Source of the DNA: Celeribacter litoreus
GTDB lineage: Bacteria; Pseudomonadota; Alphaproteobacteria; Rhodobacterales; Rhodobacteraceae
Assembly (NCBI RefSeq): GCF_020165855.1
Contig: NZ_JAIUFY010000005.1
Location: 855,243-919,242 of the forward strand
Length of the DNA: 64,000 nucleotides
Direction: 5' to 3'
How positions within the stretch are numbered: the stretch's first letter is position 1; every line of letters begins with the position of its first letter. A program made the position numbers and the translations under genes. The notes beneath the pieces were generated by a model that did not search any database, had not been told where the DNA came from, and saw only the letters and a list, made by a program, of their open reading frames with translations. This document shows, one piece after another, positions 30,655 to 38,853 of this stretch.

Positions 30655-32172
30655 TTAGAGGCCGAGCTTCTGTTTGACCAGTTCGTCAACCGCTTTCGGG
30701 TTGGCCTTGCCCCCCGTCGCTTTCATGACCTGACCGACGAACCAACCGGCGAGTTTCGGGTTGGCTTTTGCCTTTTCGACCTGCGCAGGGTTGGCTGCGA
30801 TGATCTCGTCCACGGCGGCCTCGATGGCACCGGTGTCGGTCACCTGCTTCATGCCGCGTTCTTCGACGATTTTCGCCGGATCACCGCCTTCTGTGTAGAC
30901 GATCTCGAAGAGGTCTTTCGCGATCTTACCGGAAATGGTGTCCGCTTTGATCAGCTTGACGATCTCGCCGAGTTGCTCGGGCGACACGGGGCTATCGGTG
31001 ATCTCGTGGCCTTCTTTTTTCAGGCGACCAAAGAGTTCGTTGATGACCCAGTTTGCGGACAGCTTTCCATCCTCGCCAACCGCGACAACTTTCTCAAAGA
31101 AGTCGGCGTTTTCAGTTTCGGCGGTCAGAACGCCTGCGTCATACTCGGAGAGGCCGAAGTTCTTCACAAAACGCGCTTTCTTCTCGTCCGGCAGTTCCGG
31201 CAGCGTTTTCGCGATATCGTCCACCCACTCCTGCTCGATCTCCAGCGGGAGAAGGTCAGGGCAGGGGAAGTAGCGATAATCGTGGGCTTCCTCTTTGGAG
31301 CGCATGGAACGGGTTTCGTTCTTCGCTGCGTCATAGAGGCGGGTTTCCTGATCGACGGTGCCGCCGTCTTCGAGGATCGCGATTTGACGGCGTGCCTCGT
31401 AGTCGATGGCGGCCTGAATGAAGCGCGTGGAGTTCATGTTTTTGATCTCACAACGGGTGCCGAGATGCGAGAAGTCCTGCGTTTCCTGATATTTCTCGTA
31501 CTGACCTGGACGGCAGACCGAAACGTTCACGTCTGCCCGCAGGTTGCCGTTCTGCATGTTGCCATCACAGGTGCCGAGGTAGCGCAGGATCTGACGCAGC
31601 TTGAGCACATAGGCGGCGGCCTCTTCCGGTCCGCGGATGTCGGGGCGCGACACGATTTCCATGAGCGCCACACCGGTGCGGTTCAGGTCGACGAAAGACA
31701 TTGTCGGGTCCATGTCGTGGATCGACTTGCCAGCGTCCTGTTCGAGGTGGATGCGTTCAATGCGCACCTTGCGGGCGACACCCGGCTCCATGTCCACGAT
31801 GACTTCGCCTTCGCCCACGATCGGGTGGTAAAGCTGCGAAATCTGGTAGCCCTGCGGAAGGTCGGGGTAGAAATAGTTCTTACGGTCGAACGCGGAGAAC
31901 AGGTTGATGTCTGCTTTGAGGCCAAGGCCCGTGCGCACAGCTTGTTCGACGCAGTATTCGTTGATGACGGGCAGCATACCGGGCATGGCCGCATCCACGA
32001 AGGACACGTTGGAGTTCGGCTCGTTGCCGAATTTGGTAGAGGCGCCGGAGAACAGCTTCGCCTCGGAGGAAACCTGCGCGTGGATTTCCATACCGATCAC
32101 GAGTTCCCAGTCTTCTTTGGCGCCCTGAATGACTTTGGGCTTCGGGGTGGCGTATTCGAGATGGTCGAGCAT
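30655..32172 (-). CDS. gatB: GatB, Asp-tRNA(Asn)/Glu-tRNA(Gln) amidotransferase subunit B
   Basis: Kinase/transamidation subunit of the GatCAB complex that converts mischarged Glu-tRNA(Gln) or Asp-tRNA(Asn). [23 protein letters not shown] (about 23-45, shown here only in part as the N-terminal signature), the [19 protein letters not shown] segment and DVNVSV are intact. The C-terminal YqeY-type tail domain ends in [14 protein letters not shown]. Length 505 residues. gatA and gatC are not in the window. A stand-alone yqeY gene lies at 42.5 kb. Confidence 0.97.
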   Translation of the reverse strand: MLDHLEYATPKPKVIQGAKEDWELVIGMEIHAQVSSEAKLFSGASTKFGNEPNSNVSFVDAAMPGMLPVINEYCVEQAVRTGLGLKADINLFSAFDRKNYFYPDLPQGYQISQLYHPIVGEGEVIVDMEPGVARKVRIERIHLEQDAGKSIHDMDPTMSFVDLNRTGVALMEIVSRPDIRGPEEAAAYVLKLRQILRYLGTCDGNMQNGNLRADVNVSVCRPGQYEKYQETQDFSHLGTRCEIKNMNSTRFIQAAIDYEARRQIAILEDGGTVDQETRLYDAAKNETRSMRSKEEAHDYRYFPCPDLLPLEIEQEWVDDIAKTLPELPDEKKARFVKNFGLSEYDAGVLTAETENADFFEKVVAVGEDGKLSANWVINELFGRLKKEGHEITDSPVSPEQLGEIVKLIKADTISGKIAKDLFEIVYTEGGDPAKIVEERGMKQVTDTGAIEAAVDEIIAANPAQVEKAKANPKLAGWFVGQVMKATGGKANPKAVDELVKQKLGL

Positions 32173-32458
32173 CGGAGATCGGTCCTCAAGATGGCGTTTC
32201 TTCGCCTTCTAGGACAGGGGCGCGTGGGGAGCAAGAGGGCAGGGGCTTGCAAGTGAGGCAACGAGGGAAAATGAGGGTTTTCGTGTAGTGTCTTCGGAGA
32301 AGCGCGCGTGTTTGCGCTCACTCTGGCGGGACTTTGCCGGAAGCCCCCTGCCAGCGCCGCGTGACTTGCGCGTGCAGGCGGGGAGGACCATAGTTTGCCC
32401 CATATTCTCTTGGTCGCGCCCGAACGGGAGCGATTACGCCTCTGACGGATCGTTCGCA

Positions 32459-33208
32459 ATGGCCTTTACTCACGCACTTCGCCGTGTCTCGATGGGCGCA
32501 GCTCTGTCTGTGCTGACGCTGCTGCCTGCGCTTTCAGAACCTATGACGCCCCCAATCTCGACGGAGAAAGCGCCTCTGGCAGAGAGCCCCATGCCTCTCT
32601 TTCGCCCTTACTTGGTACAGATGCCTGATTTGCGCTGGGAGGACACCGCGAAAGGCGATCTTTGGACGCGCGCCTCGATGAATGCCATCTCGAGCCATGG
32701 TCAGAAACTGATCAAAACTGTCCCTCAGGATATCTCGAACTGGTGTCCGGGGTATAAATCTCAGGATGCGCACGGGCGCGCGTCTTTCTGGGCGGGGCTT
32801 TTGTCCACGCTGTCCTATCACGAAAGCACATGGCGCGAGACCGCGGTCGGCGGTGGCGGCGCTTGGTTCGGACTGACCCAGATCGCGCCCTCGACCGCGC
32901 GGTGGCGTCAATGTCGTGCGCAGACGGGGGCGGAGCTAAAGAATGGTGTGGCGAACTTGAGCTGTGCTGTGCGGATCATGAACGTCACCGTGCCGCGTGA
33001 TCAGGTTGTCTCGCGCGGAATGAAGGGGGTCGCCGCCGATTGGGGGCCGTTTCATTCCTCGAAGAAGCGCGAGGACATGCGCAGATGGCTCTCTGCGCAG
33101 CCTTTCTGCCGCCCTGTTCTCAAATCCTCGCCCGTTCCGCTCCTGCGCCCCGGTTCCGGCTATGCGATCGCGTTTGATGACGCGCGGTCCTCTAACACGC
33201 CATTTTGA
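32459..33208 (+). CDS. Lytic transglycosylase-like (SLT fold) exported protein
   Basis: A 249-residue exported protein with signal peptide about 1-27 (cleavage after ALSE or similar). The SLT/lysozyme-fold motif SYHESTWRE has the presumed catalytic Glu122, and GLTQIAPSTA (138-147) is the second family motif, so it probably cleaves peptidoglycan. Cysteines at 96 and further along may pair. The start at 32459 is chosen for the signal peptide; the frame is open to 32288. Its last 17 bp overlap the end of the convergent Hint gene. Confidence 0.85.
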   Translation: MAFTHALRRVSMGAALSVLTLLPALSEPMTPPISTEKAPLAESPMPLFRPYLVQMPDLRWEDTAKGDLWTRASMNAISSHGQKLIKTVPQDISNWCPGYKSQDAHGRASFWAGLLSTLSYHESTWRETAVGGGGAWFGLTQIAPSTARWRQCRAQTGAELKNGVANLSCAVRIMNVTVPRDQVVSRGMKGVAADWGPFHSSKKREDMRRWLSAQPFCRPVLKSSPVPLLRPGSGYAIAFDDARSSNTPF

Positions 33209-34355
33209 GCGCCTTGGCCTCCCATGACCGGAGTTCATAACGCGCAAGGCTCACGACGTTATCTTTGGTCTCTAACTCGGGGAAGAGTGTGAGGATTTCC
33301 GATTTCGCTTCCTCATCCACAGAAGAGAGCGTTTCCTGCCCCGGGAAGAGGCTCTCGGTCGGGCAGGCCTCTGCGAAAATGATCTGATGCGCGTCAAAGA
33401 GCATGTGGAAGTAATCCACGAAACCGCCCGGAGCGCGCCGGATCGTGTCGTCATTCACCAGATGCTTTGCCGCAACGAGCACATCACGTTCCCCAAAGAG
33501 GAGTTCGGCCTCCGCGCCACGGATCATCATGCGGTGGTTGGGAGAGACCTTTAGATCACGCAGATTGCCGAGCGCCCCGCGCTTGATCAGGATCGGCGCC
33601 AGATGGCCCTCGGCTTGCACGCGGCGAGACCCGATCCAGCGGATCGGCTGTGGGCCATAGTCGAGCGTATGAACGAGATCGCCCTCGGAAAGCGTTTCAA
33701 TATAGCGCGGCCCGTTCGGCGTATCGATGAGGGTCCCCCGCACGAGACACACCGTGTTCGCGATCGTCTCTTCGGCGAAGATATTGATATTCGTTTCGAA
33801 AACCCCGTTCCCGTTCTCATTTCCGTTATCGATCGTTCCGTTGCCATTGTAGTCGGTGTCGTCGATGTGTGGGATGAACAGGGGTAAATCCGAGGTCAGG
33901 TCTACGCCCGGCGCGAGCAACATGTAATTTAGCGCCGGCGCGTTGGGGTCTTCACATTCGAAATGGGTGGCGCGGAAGTGGAGGTAGTTGTCGCCCATGT
34001 TGTAGACGGTGGTCGAGACGTCACCCGTTTGTCCGCCTGTCCAGTTCCGACCTGCGCCTTGCCCGTTGCCGGAACTCGATCCGGTCGAAAGCGAATAGGT
34101 ATAAAGCGCGTTGCCGTTCACGTAATCCGCGGCGCTGTCGTATACGATGATATCTGTGATGATCGACTGATCACTCAGCGCGCCTGCAGGTGTCACATTC
34201 TCTGCGACAAAGACGACGATATCGTCATTGTCGAACACCATATCTCCGCCGGTGAGATACGCACCGTCGTTCTCTGTGCCTTGGGCATCTGTTGCATAGC
34301 CCTCCGGATCATTGATGACGGAGGACCCCATTAAAATCAGCTCTTCAGTCGCCAT
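33192..34355 (-). CDS. Hint-domain (Hedgehog/intein-type) protein
   Basis: A 387-residue acidic protein without a classical signal peptide. The N-terminal part (1-200) is Asp/Asn/Gly-rich with a DYNGNGTIDNGNENGNG stretch resembling calcium-binding repeats. A Hint_2 domain begins at Cys203 in CLVRGTLI, followed by IETLSEGDLVHTLDYG, WIGSRRV and SPNHRM (271-276). Such proteins are abundant in Rhodobacteraceae and are usually thought to leave by a type I system; no exporter is adjacent. Whether the Hint domain cleaves itself is not known. The downstream 110 residues contain no obvious cargo domain. Confidence 0.88.
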   Translation of the reverse strand: MATEELILMGSSVINDPEGYATDAQGTENDGAYLTGGDMVFDNDDIVVFVAENVTPAGALSDQSIITDIIVYDSAADYVNGNALYTYSLSTGSSSGNGQGAGRNWTGGQTGDVSTTVYNMGDNYLHFRATHFECEDPNAPALNYMLLAPGVDLTSDLPLFIPHIDDTDYNGNGTIDNGNENGNGVFETNINIFAEETIANTVCLVRGTLIDTPNGPRYIETLSEGDLVHTLDYGPQPIRWIGSRRVQAEGHLAPILIKRGALGNLRDLKVSPNHRMMIRGAEAELLFGERDVLVAAKHLVNDDTIRRAPGGFVDYFHMLFDAHQIIFAEACPTESLFPGQETLSSVDEEAKSEILTLFPELETKDNVVSLARYELRSWEAKALKMAC

Positions 34356-34617
34356 GACTGCTCAACCTCGTGACGCGTAAACCATTTTATCTATACTTTT
34401 TAGGGCACATGCCCCTTGTGCGTTTTGAAGTGCTGGTGCGGCTTGGCACCGCTTGTCTTTTTCAGGCCGCGATGTTTTTTAACGGCATAATCGTTTAAGA
34501 AGCGTGGACGTTCTTTCGAAAATCGGATGGCACTGTCCATGCCCTCTGACGGTCTGGAAATCGCTTTTGCAGTGCTGTGGCTGAAATGCATCGCGCTGCC
34601 ATGAAAAGGAAAAAATC

Positions 34618-35751
34618 ATGCCTGCTTTGCGCCACGATATCGACCCTGATGGCTTTCTGGAGTTCTCCGTCGTCTTTACGGACCGCTCTCTCAACCACAT
34701 GTCGAAGGCATTTCAAAGCGTTATGAACGACATCCACACCACGCTTTGCGAGGTCTACAACGCTGATTCGGCCGTCGTCGTTCCCGGCGGTGGGACCTAC
34801 GCGATGGAGGCGGTCGCACGCCAGATTGCGGATGATGAGGATGTGCTTGTGATCCGGAACGGCTTTTTCTCGTTCCGCTGGTCGCAGATTTTCGAGGCGG
34901 GGGATATTCCGGCCACGCAGACCGTCATGAAGGCCCGCCGCCTCGGGAACGATGCGCAGTCGCCCTTCTCTCCGGCGCCGCTCGAAGAGGTCGTGCGCAA
35001 GATCCACGAACTGCGTCCCAAAGCCGTTTTCGCACCACACGTCGAAACCGCCTCCGGCATGATCCTGCCGGACGCCTATATCCGCGCGATTTCGGAAGCT
35101 GTGCATGAGGTCGGGGGCTTGATGGTGCTCGACTGTATCGCGTCAGGTTGTGCGTGGGTCGATATGGCGGCGACAGGCGTCGATATTCTGATTTCCGCGC
35201 CTCAAAAGGGTTGGTCCGCACAACCGTCGGCGGGACTCGTGATGCTCAACAAAGCCGCGCTTGAGGTGGTGAAGTCGCGCCAGTCCAGCTCCTTCGCGAT
35301 TGATCTCGGCAAGTGGCTCACGATCATGGAGGCCTACACTGGCGGCGGTCATGCTTATCACGCCACCATGCCAACAGACGCCCTTCGCGCCTTCCGCGAT
35401 GCCATGATGGAGACCAAGGAATACGGCTTCCACAAACTCTCCGAGGCGCAGTGGGAGCTTGGCCGTCGCGTGCGTCACCTTCTGGCCGAACGCGGCTTCA
35501 AGTCCGTTGCAGCTGAAGGTGTCGAGGCGCCGGGCGTGGTCGTGTGCTACACGGACAACCCGAACTTCAAAAATGGCTCTGCGTTCGCTGCCCAAGGCGT
35601 GCAGATCGCGGCGGGTGTGCCGCTCCAGTGTGATGAGGGCGCAGAGTTCTCGACCTTCCGCCTCGGCCTCTTTGGTCTCGACAAACTCTATGATGTCGAT
35701 GCGGCTGTGGCGCGCCTTGAGGCCGCTCTGGATGCGGTGGCGGCTTCTTAA
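34618..35751 (+). CDS. Class V aminotransferase (alanine--glyoxylate type)
   Basis: PLP enzyme of 377 residues, fold type I. The segment DILISAPQKGWSAQPSAG contains the PLP-binding Lys197, VVPGGGTYAMEA (54-65) is the phosphate-binding region and VLDCIASGCAW (170-180) has the aspartate that contacts the pyridine nitrogen. Relatives transfer amino groups between alanine, serine or aspartate and glyoxylate or pyruvate; the exact substrate cannot be read here. AAGGAAAAAA precedes the ATG. It is divergent from the Hint gene across 262 bp in which I see nothing else. Confidence 0.88.
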   Translation: MPALRHDIDPDGFLEFSVVFTDRSLNHMSKAFQSVMNDIHTTLCEVYNADSAVVVPGGGTYAMEAVARQIADDEDVLVIRNGFFSFRWSQIFEAGDIPATQTVMKARRLGNDAQSPFSPAPLEEVVRKIHELRPKAVFAPHVETASGMILPDAYIRAISEAVHEVGGLMVLDCIASGCAWVDMAATGVDILISAPQKGWSAQPSAGLVMLNKAALEVVKSRQSSSFAIDLGKWLTIMEAYTGGGHAYHATMPTDALRAFRDAMMETKEYGFHKLSEAQWELGRRVRHLLAERGFKSVAAEGVEAPGVVVCYTDNPNFKNGSAFAAQGVQIAAGVPLQCDEGAEFSTFRLGLFGLDKLYDVDAAVARLEAALDAVAAS

Positions 35752-35781
35752 GGTCGTTTAAGAACCCCGTGCAGGCGCGTC

Positions 35782-36996
35782 TCAAAGCGGACCGAGGCCC
35801 GCCTGCATGACTTTCATACGCACCGGTTTGACATCGTGCACCGCTTTGAGGCCCCAGAGCCGGACGAGTTGCAAGATGTCATCCTCGGACCGGGTGACGC
35901 GATTGAACAGGTCCACGACCTTTGAGCGCGTGGAGATGTCGCGATGGCGTGTTTTTGCGTAAAGGTCGAGCATCTGCTGCCCGCCAAGGTCACCACGGAA
36001 ATCCTCTGATAGCTTCAAGAGTTCAGCGAGATCGTTGAGCGACGTGTTCAGACCCTGCGCGCCAATCGGGGGGAGCGCGTGGGCGGCTTCTGCAATGATC
36101 GCGACGCGTTCGGACGAGAGGCTGTCAGCAACCTGCGTGATGATCGGAAAGATCGCGCGGCCGGAGGCGAGTTCGAGATCGCCGAAGAGACCAGCAGACC
36201 GTTCCGTCATCACCGCATTGAACTGCTCCGGTTCCATCGTCAGGAGTTTTTTGGCGTAGGGGCCTTTGTTCATCCACACGATTGCAGAGGCGTGTTTGCC
36301 GTCGATGTCGTGGAGCGGCACCATGGTGAAGGGGCCACCTTCGCGGTAAATCTCAGTCGAGACGTTGTGATGGGGTAGGGTGTGGGTCGCGGTGAAGGCC
36401 AGAGATTTCTGGCCGTAATGCGTTGTTTTGACGCCAATCCCTGCGGCCTCACGCACCGGGCTGTTGCGACCGTCCGCGGCCACGACGAGTTTCGCGCGCA
36501 CCAAACTTCCATCGGTGAGAGTAACGCGGGCCTCGGTCATGCGGGTGAAGAGACTTTTGAACCCGACACCGTAGCGCAGTTCGACATTCGGGATGTTAGG
36601 CACGGCGCGGGCGAGTTCGCGTCGGATCACCCAGTTCAGGAAGTTCCAGCCGAACGGCTCATCGCCGGTCTCGCGGCCTTCGAACTGACGTTCTGCGCGG
36701 ATCTCAGAAGGACGACCGACCGTGTCCACGATGCGCAAGGCTTCGAGCGGGGTCGCATGGGGTGCAAGTTCGCCCCAAATGCCGATTTTCTCAAACAGGT
36801 CCCGCGCGGGGCGGAGGAACGCGGTGGAGCGCAGATCGGAGCCGGCCTCATCGCCTGTGATGATGGGCTGCGACGGGTCGACCATCAAAGTCGAGAACCC
36901 CGACGCGCCAAAGGCCGCTGCTGCGATCAACCCTGCGATACCGCCTCCGGAAATGAGGACATCAACGGAATGGATGGGGGTTTTTGCGGCGGTCAT
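35782..36996 (-). CDS. UbiH/UbiF-family FAD monooxygenase (ubiquinone biosynthesis hydroxylase)
   Basis: FAD-dependent ring hydroxylase of 404 residues. The dinucleotide motif GGGIAG is at 17-22, VVAADGRNSPVRE is the DG motif and IIAEAAHALPPIGAQGLN is the second FAD motif in its UbiH-family form, with A-E-A in place of the common G-D-A. It very likely hydroxylates a position of the ubiquinone ring. In alphaproteobacteria one or two broad-range enzymes (UbiL, UbiM) do the work of UbiH/F/I, so no single symbol is assigned. Confidence 0.88.
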   Translation of the reverse strand: MTAAKTPIHSVDVLISGGGIAGLIAAAAFGASGFSTLMVDPSQPIITGDEAGSDLRSTAFLRPARDLFEKIGIWGELAPHATPLEALRIVDTVGRPSEIRAERQFEGRETGDEPFGWNFLNWVIRRELARAVPNIPNVELRYGVGFKSLFTRMTEARVTLTDGSLVRAKLVVAADGRNSPVREAAGIGVKTTHYGQKSLAFTATHTLPHHNVSTEIYREGGPFTMVPLHDIDGKHASAIVWMNKGPYAKKLLTMEPEQFNAVMTERSAGLFGDLELASGRAIFPIITQVADSLSSERVAIIAEAAHALPPIGAQGLNTSLNDLAELLKLSEDFRGDLGGQQMLDLYAKTRHRDISTRSKVVDLFNRVTRSEDDILQLVRLWGLKAVHDVKPVRMKVMQAGLGPL

Positions 36997-37045
36997 GGCT
37001 CACTCACTCCTGAAACAGTCTTTGGCTAAGACATAGGCGCAAGTG

Positions 37046-37073
37046 GACGGCTTGTCCAAGGGGACAGGCCGTC
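37046..37073. other. Long hairpin between UbiH-type and small membrane protein genes
   Basis: 12-bp stem GACGGCTTGTCC (37046-37057) / GGACAGGCCGTC (37062-37073) with one G-T pair and loop AAGG, 18 bp past the stop of the minus-strand small membrane protein gene. No T-run follows on the minus strand. It may still act as a terminator or processing site. Confidence 0.5.
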
Positions 37074-37091
37074 ACAGGCGACGAAAATGGC

Positions 37092-37328
37092 TTAGCGCCC
37101 AACCGTCAGAAGAATGAGGGCGACGAAGATGAACGGCACCAATGCCACAGCGGTGACACCGATTACCCAAGGGCCGATTGCAAACGCCGCGTAGCCGAGG
37201 CCGCCGAGGACGGCGACTACGAACAACAGAAACAGGACGACGGCGCCGGTGGAGGCAACGCCCTCTTCAGAGTGGGAATGGTCATGGGAATCGGTCGCCA
37301 GGTTGGCGGCGAAAGTCGCGTCAGTCAT
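37092..37328 (-). CDS. Small two-helix membrane protein with His-rich N-tail
   Basis: A 78-residue protein with a hydrophilic, His-containing N-terminus (DSHDHSHSEEG, about 14-24) and two membrane helices (about 29-50 and 53-75). Not recognised as a named family, though similar small proteins are seen in Rhodobacteraceae. The ATG at 37328 is preferred; the frame is open to 37367. The histidine cluster could bind a metal, which is only a guess. Confidence 0.65.
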   Translation of the reverse strand: MTDATFAANLATDSHDHSHSEEGVASTGAVVLFLLFVVAVLGGLGYAAFAIGPWVIGVTAVALVPFIFVALILLTVGR

Positions 37329-37416
37329 GTGCGTGCTCCGGTATCGGATGGTTTTTATCTGCGGCACAGATAAGAACCGAAGCGTTTTCCGTCACGGTGG
37401 CAGAATGACGCACGAC

Positions 37417-38076
37417 TTACGTCTCGACGATCAGAGACCGGAGAAAATGCGCGAGATCATTGGTGTGATGATGGATGTGCGGGGCAGGCGGGTCGAGCGG
37501 GCTCGGCGCCACGTAGACCGTCTTCATCCCGAGGGCGTGGGGGACCACGAGATTGCGGGGATCATCTTCGAACATGGCAGCTTCTTCCGGGGCGACGCCA
37601 TCGGCTGCAAACACGGTCGCGAAGGCCTGCGGCTGGGGTTTCGGGTGAAACTCCGCGTGCTCGATGCCGTAGATCGCGTTAAAGATTCCCGTGAGGCCAC
37701 GCGCCTCAAGCACCCGCTCCGCATAAGGTTTGGAGCCGTTCGTGTAGACGATCTTCCGCCCCGGCAGGGCCGTGATGGCGGCTTTGAGCGCGGCATCTGC
37801 GGCAAGGCCCGAGAAATCGATATCGTGCACATATGTCAGATAGGGCAACGGATCGGTGCCGTGGCGCGCCATCATTCCCGAGAGGGTGGTGCCGTATTCC
37901 GCCCAATAGTCGCGGCGCAGCTTGTTGGCTTCGTCCGTTGTGACGTTCAATTCGCGTGATACCCAGTCGGTCATTTTGACTTCGATCTGCGAGAAAAGAG
38001 CCGCCTCTGGTGGGTAGAGAGTATTATCGAGGTCGAAGACCCAGGTTTTTACGTGAGAGAAACTGTCTGCTGTCAT
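37417..38076 (-). CDS. HAD-family pyrimidine 5'-nucleotidase
   Basis: A 219-residue haloacid-dehalogenase-type phosphatase. Motif I DLDNTLY (15-21) has the nucleophilic and acid/base aspartates, motif II VYTNGS, the motif III lysine in HPKPQPQAF and motif IV FEDDPRN follow in order. The SDT1/PHM8-like subgroup pattern (DLDNTLYPP, YGIEHAEFHPKP) points to pyrimidine nucleotide monophosphates as substrate. It is divergent from the GntR regulator across 128 bp. Confidence 0.88.
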   Translation of the reverse strand: MTADSFSHVKTWVFDLDNTLYPPEAALFSQIEVKMTDWVSRELNVTTDEANKLRRDYWAEYGTTLSGMMARHGTDPLPYLTYVHDIDFSGLAADAALKAAITALPGRKIVYTNGSKPYAERVLEARGLTGIFNAIYGIEHAEFHPKPQPQAFATVFAADGVAPEEAAMFEDDPRNLVVPHALGMKTVYVAPSPLDPPAPHIHHHTNDLAHFLRSLIVET

Positions 38077-38204
38077 GCCTCACGTGTTAAGGTGCGCATA
38101 GTTGAACTGCAAGGGCGCGCTGCGACCATGTTAGCGCTTGATACTCAGGGGCGTGGGTGGCTATGGTTCAGTCTCGAACGATAAGTGACGGAAAAGAGAG
38201 CGAT

Positions 38205-38849
38205 ATGAAAGATCCGCGCGCCAGCCAGAAAGACGCCTATGCGATGATCCTAGAGGCCATCGACACGGGTGTATATCGTCCGGGCGATCGTCTGGTGGAG
38301 AGCGAATTGGCGGACCGCTTCGGGGTGTCCCGCACGCCAATCCGTGAGGCGTTGCAGCGTCTGGAAACACAGTCGATGCTCACGCGCGACGGCCGCTCTC
38401 TCATTGTCGCATCGCTGGACCATAACCAGATGGCCGATCTCTATGTTGTCCGGACGGAGCTTGAAGGTTTGGCCGCTCGTCTCGCCGCCCGTCATGCCAC
38501 CCCCGAAGAGGTGCGTGTGCTGCGGGATATGGTCGAGGCGGACCGTGAGTTGATTGGTAAGCCCGAGGAAATGTCCCGTGCAAACCGCCGGTTCCACAAG
38601 CAAATCCACCTCGCGTCACACAATAAGTATCTCGTGCAACAGCTTGACCTTGTTCACAGATCAATGGCGCTCCTCGCGACCACGTCGCTCGCCGCAGAAG
38701 GACGCGGTGAGGAAGCAATCCGTGAGCACGATCAGATCGTGTCCGCGATTGAAGCGGGCGACGGAGATGCGGCGCACAAGGCGCTCTCCGAACATATTTC
38801 GATTGCCTTTGTGACCCGCCTCAAAATCGACGCCGAGAAAGTACGCTGA
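38205..38849 (+). CDS. GntR-family transcriptional regulator (FadR subgroup)
   Basis: A 214-residue repressor or activator. The N-terminal winged helix (about 10-72) contains GVYRPGDRLVESELADRFG and SRTPIREALQRLE, the GntR signature. The C-terminal all-helical FCD domain has the metal-binding pattern D..N..FH..I (NRRFHKQI) with later histidines near 165-195. The ATG at 38205 has AAGAGAG upstream; the frame is open to 38157. The target is unknown: it is divergent from the HAD gene and convergent with the glycosyltransferase. Confidence 0.9.
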   Translation: MKDPRASQKDAYAMILEAIDTGVYRPGDRLVESELADRFGVSRTPIREALQRLETQSMLTRDGRSLIVASLDHNQMADLYVVRTELEGLAARLAARHATPEEVRVLRDMVEADRELIGKPEEMSRANRRFHKQIHLASHNKYLVQQLDLVHRSMALLATTSLAAEGRGEEAIREHDQIVSAIEAGDGDAAHKALSEHISIAFVTRLKIDAEKVR

Positions 38850-38853
38850 GCGG

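Noticed and set aside
30973-32256. 427-codon plus-strand open frame
   Set aside because: Antisense to gatB.
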